DNA from: Ehretia macrophylla | Taxonomy: Eukaryota; Streptophyta; Magnoliopsida; Boraginales; Ehretiaceae | Reading direction: 5' to 3' | NCBI GenBank assembly: GCA_037974665.1 | Contig: CM075775.1 | Coordinates: 68,310,945 to 68,374,944 of the forward strand | Length of the DNA stretch: 64,000 nucleotides | Shown: one piece after another, positions 60,284-64,000 of the stretch | How the letters are laid out: the number at the start of each line of letters is the position of its first letter | Position numbering within the stretch: position 1 is the stretch's first letter | Position numbers and translations under genes: made by a program | Notes under the pieces: model-generated | What the model was told of the DNA's origin: nothing | Database searches by the model: none | The model's input: only the letters and a program-made list of their open reading frames with translations

Positions 60284-60594
60284 AAATGAGGCTTTTGCAA
60301 AAGTTGATGCATATGTTGGCCTTGGGCATGCAAAAATTCAGATTTGTGTCATCTTTTGAATTGTTTTAACATGTGTGTAAGAGAATGTTGGGTATTTAGG
60401 GATTTTAGGTAGAATAGAATATAGGATATGTTTAGAGGTTTGTGAGATTTTGTCATGTAGTGAGTTTAAAATATAATATTTAGGTGTTAGTGGATTTTGT
60501 AGAGATTTGAATTAGGATTATAATAATAGTTAGTGGTGTTTGTAGGATTATTTTATAGTCTAGTGCTTTGTGTACGATTCTTTATTGATTAGCG

Positions 60595-61040
60595 TGCGGG
60601 CACGCTTTCTTAAGTCTAGGGCATGCACAACGAGACACACACAGAAATCAATACAGGGCACGAATCACGAGGTAGACATGAACTACGAGGTAAGACACGG
60701 ACTTCAAGACTAATGCACGCAATCCTAGGTGAATGCACGTAAACCAATGCAAGGCACGTAATCCAATGCAATGCACGCAAATTGAGGTACGACTCTTAAA
60801 CCTAGGTTAAGGTACGCAGTTCAAGGTTAGGGCACACGAAACGAGGTAATGCATGTACATCGAGGTCAGGGCACGTATTTCTAGGTACCGAACGTGAGTC
60901 GGGGATTAGGGCACACTATTCTAGGTCAAGGAACGTATGACGAGGTATGCACGAAAACCAAGACATGACACGTAATCCAAGGTCGGTCATATAATTAGGG
61001 GTCTATGGCACGCAAATCAAGGTAACACACGTTATTCGGG
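60595..61040. repeat. Degenerate short tandem repeat in LTR
   Basis: About 20 degenerate copies of a unit near 20-24 bp whose core is g-g-cacg-t-aat-c-gaggt, for example ggcacgtaatcca and ggcacgcaaatcaaggt. Spacing varies and copies are diverged. Confidence 0.6.
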
Positions 61041-61053
61041 GTCGGGCCTCACA

Positions 61054-61070
61054 TCCTCCCCTCCTTAAAA
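61054..61070 (-). other. Polypurine tract of truncated gypsy element
   Basis: Minus strand ttttaaggaggggagga, immediately before the LTR start TGTGAGG. Confidence 0.7.
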
Positions 61071-61376
61071 GAATTTCGTCCCGAAATTCATTCTTGCCTA
61101 TTGAGGTCATTTAGACGGATTCTGACCCTTGTTATTCTTCCTACTCCGGTTCGTCCCGTGTTTGGTGATCTCTTACCATAACCAATTCACTTCCTATGTT
61201 TCTCCAATCATTTAGTTCGGTGTGACCTCTACATTTATAGTTCTTTTATTTGAACGAAACTATTCCCCATTTGATCTTAAGGTCAAGTTCATTAACTAAG
61301 GTTAGAGTCTTCAAACATAGTCATCAAAGTTGCAGCGGTATTCTAACACATATAGGAATTGTGCCCTCAACATGAC

Positions 61377-61495
61377 GGGCGCGATCATACCAGCACTAGT
61401 GCACCGGATTGCATAAGAACTCCGAAGTTAAGCGGGCTTGGGCGAGATTAGTACTAGGATGGGTGACCCACTGGGAAGTCCTCGTGTTGCACCCC
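61377..61495 (+). rRNA. 5S rRNA: 5S rRNA gene, plus copy 34
   Basis: 119 nt, first gene after the truncated third element. Several changes: gggcgcgatc, cactagtg, ggattgcataag, box A (agcgggctt) and box C (gattagtac). Confidence 0.91.
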
Positions 61496-62052
61496 CTTTT
61501 CAATTTTTTTTGCCCTGGCTAGGGTTTCCAAGATACTTTATCCACCAAATCTCTATTACCGAATCCCATGGAACATTGGGCAAGACAACTTCGCTTCATG
61601 TAGAGGCCGGGCCTGTAAACCGAGGGCGTAGGGTTTGTGACCAGGTCTCCGTCGCTCCAGTACCCATAAGTTTTGATCCGTAAGGAGTTACGCGGCGCAC
61701 AGCATACCGTTGCAAAGCTCTCTGAGAGCTCTACGACGGGGGTAGCTAGCCTGCTCGTTGTGCCCTTTCCGAAGCCCAAAATCGAAAGTTTTTATCAGTT
61801 TCTGGCCACTTTTGTTCTTTTGCTCTATTTTTTCGTCCCAGATTGTACGTCATGAGCTGTTAAAAGGACAACAACCTGACTCGCGGGACATCAAAGGGCC
61901 CTACAATGTGTCGATATCACGTCTTGCGAGGATGCTGCGTTGTTGAAGTGGATGGGTTGTCGTTAAGCCCATTGGGCCTTTTGAATGGGCCATCTCTCTA
62001 GGCTGGCACTGTGAATCATTAACACATTTAGGAATTGTGCCCTCAACATGAC

Positions 62053-62171
62053 GGGTGCGATCATACCAGCACTAATGCACCGGATCCCATCAGAACTCCG
62101 AAGTTAAGGGTGCTTAGGCGAGAGTAGTACTAAGATGGGTGACCCCCTGGGAAGTCCTCGTGTTGTACCCC
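62053..62171 (+). rRNA. 5S rRNA: 5S rRNA gene, plus copy 35
   Basis: 119 nt. The 5' half is at consensus; box A (aagggtgcttagg) and box C (tactaagatgg) changed, and the 3' stem reads gttgtacc. Confidence 0.93.
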
Positions 62172-62702
62172 TTTTTCAATTTTTTTTTGCCCTGGTTTGG
62201 GTTGCCAAGATACTTTATCCACCAAATCTCTATTACCGAATACCACGGAACATTGGGCAAGACAACTTCGTTTCACGTAGAGGTCAGGCCAGCAAACTGA
62301 GGGCGTGGGGTTTTTGACCAGGTCTCCGTCGCTCCGGTGCCCATAACTTTTTATTCGTAAGGAGTTACGCTGCGCACAGCATACCGTTGCAAAGCTCTCT
62401 GAGAGCTCTACGACGGGGGCAGCCAGCTTGCTCGTTGTGCCCATTTTTAGAGCCCAAAATCGAATGTTTTCATCAGTTTCAGGACACTTTTCTTTTTTTG
62501 CCCTATTTTTTAGTCCCGGATCGTACGTCGTGAGCTGTTAAGAGGATGACAACCTGACTCGCGGTACATCAGAGGGCCCTACAACGTGTCGATATCACGT
62601 CTTGCGAGGATGCTGCGTTGTTGAAGTGGATGGGTTGTCGTTAAGCCCATTGGGCCTTTTGAATAGGCCATCTCTCTAGGCTGGCACTGTGAACCGTTAA
62701 CA

Positions 62703-62708
62703 CATATA
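62703..62708 (+). promoter_or_regulatory. TATA-like box of 5S gene (representative unit)
   Basis: catata lies at -28 to -23 relative to the 5S gene starting at 62731, where plant 5S genes carry their TATA-like element. The GC of gtgtt/gtgcc spacers falls near -14/-13 and position -1 is C, also as in other plants. The motif acatataggaattgt recurs upstream of most 5S genes in this window on the matching strand, with scattered mutations. Confidence 0.8.
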
Positions 62709-62730
62709 GGAATTGTGTTGTCAACATGAC

Positions 62731-62849
62731 GGGTACGATCATACCAGTACTAATGAACCGGATCCCATCAGAACTTCGAATTTAAGCGTGCTTGGGCGAG
62801 AGTAGTACTAGGATGGGTGAGCCCCTGAGAAGTCCTCGTGTTGCACCGG
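62731..62849 (+). rRNA. 5S rRNA: 5S rRNA gene, plus copy 36
   Basis: 119 nt. Changes at gggtacgatc, cagtactaatgaacc, acttcgaattt, gggtgagccc (box C edge) and gcaccggc (3' end). Confidence 0.92.
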
Positions 62850-62850
62850 C

Positions 62851-62865
62851 TTTTCAATTTTTTTT
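62851..62865 (+). terminator. Pol III oligo-T terminator of 5S gene (representative unit)
   Basis: Directly after the 5S gene ending at 62849 comes a run of four T, then caa, then eight T. Pol III stops at such runs. The same T4-CAA-T8 arrangement follows nearly every copy in gene sense, appearing as oligo-A on the plus strand in the left block. Confidence 0.85.
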
Positions 62866-62982
62866 GCCCTGGTTAGGGTTGCCAAGATACTTTATCCACC
62901 AAATCTCTATTACCGAATCCCACGGAACATTGGGTAAGACAACTTCGCTCCACATAGTGGCCAGGCCCGCAAACCGAGGGCA

Positions 62983-62990
62983 TAGGGTTT
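62983..62990 (-). promoter_or_regulatory. Telo-box motif in 5S spacer (representative)
   Basis: tagggttt on the plus strand is AAACCCTA on the minus strand, the plant telo-box core. It occurs about 250 bp after the 5S start in most units, and a second telomere-like stretch (ggttagggttgcc) occurs right after the terminator. Function is not shown by the sequence. Confidence 0.5.
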
Positions 62991-63069
62991 GTGACCAGGT
63001 CTCCGTCGCTCCGGTGCCTATAACTTTTCATCCGTAAGGAGTTACGCGGCGCACAGCATACCGTTGCAA

Positions 63070-63084
63070 AGCTCTCTGAGAGCT
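63070..63084. repeat. Conserved spacer palindrome (representative)
   Basis: agctctctgagagct is a palindrome of two 7-nt arms around a central T. It is present at the same place in nearly every unit of both array blocks, about 340 bp after the 5S start. Some units have one changed base. Confidence 0.7.
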
Positions 63085-63407
63085 CTACCACGGGGGCAGC
63101 AAGCTTCCTCACTGTGCCCATTTTTGGAGACCAAAATCGAACATTTTCATTAGTTTCAAGCCACTTTTCTTCTTTTGCTCAGTTTTTCCGTCCCGTATCA
63201 TACGTCGTGAGCTGTTAAAAGGACGACAACCTGACTCGCAGGACATCAGAGGGCCCTACAACGTGTCGATATCACGTCTTGCGAGGATGCTGCGTTGTTG
63301 AAGTGGATGAGTTTTTGTTAAGCCCATTGGGCCTTTTGAATGGGTCATCTCTCTAGGCTGGCATTGTGAACTTTTAACACCTATAGGAATTGTGCCCTCA
63401 ACATGGC

Positions 63408-63526
63408 GGGTGCGATCATACCAGCACTAATGCACCGGATCCCATCCGAACTCCGAAGTTAAACGTGCTTGGGCGAGAGTAGTACTAGGATGGGTGACCC
63501 CTTGGGAAGTCCTCGGGTTGCACCCC
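63408..63526 (+). rRNA. 5S rRNA: 5S rRNA gene, plus copy 37
   Basis: 119 nt. Box C is intact; only a few changes (catccgaac, aaacgtgc, ccttggg, cgggttgc). Last gene in the window. Confidence 0.94.
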
Positions 63527-64000
63527 CTTTTCAATTTTTTTTGCCCTGGTTAGGGTTGCCAAGATACTGTATCCACCATATCTCTATTACCGAATCCCAC
63601 GGAACATTGGGCAAGACAACTTCGCTTCACGTAGAGGTCGAGCCCGCAAACCGAGGGCGTAGGGTTTGTGACCAGGTCTCCGTCGCTCCGGTGCCCATAA
63701 CTTTTTTTCCGTAAGGAGTTACGCGGTGCACAACATACCGTTGCAAAGCTCTCTGAGAGCTCTACGACGGGGGAAGCTAGCTTGCTCACTATGCCCATTT
63801 TTGGTGCCCAAAATTGAACGTTTTCATCAGTTTCAGGCCACTTTTGTTCTTTTGCTCTATTTTTTCATCCCGGATCGTACGTCGTGAGCTGTTAAAAAGA
63901 CGACAACCTGACTCACAGGACATCAGAGGGCCCTACAACGTGTCGATATCACGTCTTGTGAGGATGTTGCATTGTTGAAGCGGATGGGTTGTCGTTAAGC

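Larger units (their letters stand above)
57468..61053 (-). repeat. Putative 3.6-kb LTR of truncated gypsy element
   Basis: Bounded by TG (tgtcacgcc) and CA (cctcaca) on the plus strand, with the purine tract directly outside the 61053 end. It contains no convincing gene: the short open frames at 58012-58359, 58426-58635, 59489-59677 and 60121-60333 match nothing I recognise. A GA-rich microsatellite lies at about 60224-60283 and a degenerate short tandem repeat at 60595-61040. A minus-strand TATAAAA (60551-60557) could be its promoter. Only one LTR is present, so its limits cannot be confirmed by comparison within the window. Confidence 0.6.
57468..61343 (-). mobile_element. Truncated gypsy LTR retrotransposon (Tekay/Del-like), 3' LTR plus internal end
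   Basis: Read on the minus strand: internal sequence (61343-61071), a purine tract in ttttaaggaggggagga, then an LTR starting TGTGAGGCCC and ending GGGGCGTGACA. The gaatttcgggacgaaattc preceding the tract resembles the pol 3' end of plant chromovirus gypsy elements as I know them. No coding domain, second LTR or 5-bp target duplication is present. Both flanks are 5S units, but they overlap in position (left flank runs to nucleotide 3 of a 5S gene, right flank starts at about -33), so the rest of the element was lost by recombination. Confidence 0.68.
61344..64000 (+). repeat. 5S rDNA tandem array, right block part 3 (plus-strand units)
   Basis: The array restarts about 33 bp upstream of a 5S gene and holds four complete plus-strand genes at 676-678 bp spacing. 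The window ends in a spacer, roughly 90 bp before the next expected gene, so the array continues beyond it. Confidence 0.95.

Noticed and set aside
1..64000. CRISPR-like or other bacterial repeat system suggested by the regular spacing.
   Set aside because: The repeated unit is a 119-nt 5S rRNA gene with Pol III signals and a 558-bp spacer in plant DNA; no cas genes or short repeat-spacer pattern.

Overview
The window is plant nuclear DNA made almost entirely of a tandem 5S ribosomal DNA array with three LTR-retrotransposon insertions. I see no host protein-coding gene. The 119-nt 5S rRNA gene, its Pol III signals (TATA-like box at about -28, oligo-T after the gene) and plant LTR-retrotransposon lineages point to an angiosperm, probably a eudicot. 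The species cannot be told from the sequence.

Layout: (1) 1-19013, 28 complete 5S genes on the minus strand, period close to 677 bp. (2) 19014-29977, an Athila-like Ty3/gypsy element in minus orientation, with 1.57-kb LTRs, a tRNA-Asp primer site and gag-pol in one frame broken by six stop codons, flanked by the 5-bp duplication gcaac. (3) 29978-30155, the rest of the interrupted minus-strand unit with a 29th minus-strand 5S gene. (4) About 30156, an inversion junction after which all 5S genes are on the plus strand. (5) 30156-44690, 21 plus-strand 5S genes. (6) 44691-50031, a Ty1/copia element inserted inside a 5S gene, with 602-bp LTRs, a tRNA-Met-type primer site, a gag-pol frame with two stops and the 5-bp duplication accag. 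(7) 50032-57467, the array continues (10 complete genes plus the 3' part of the split gene). (8) 57468-61343, a truncated third element: a putative 3.6-kb LTR of a Tekay/Del-like gypsy element, its polypurine tract and about 290 bp of internal sequence. (9) 61344-64000, four more plus-strand 5S genes.

The array looks like a decaying one. None of the 5S copies I compared by eye equals the array consensus, many have changes in internal promoter boxes, spacers carry deletions, and groups of units form higher-order repeats of two or three units. The spacer nevertheless keeps several conserved blocks: a 15-nt palindrome, telo-box-like motifs and a cluster of TGGGCC (site II-like) motifs just upstream of the 5S start.

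Many short open frames occur in the spacers on both strands. They are by-products of the repeated DNA and are not annotated as genes.
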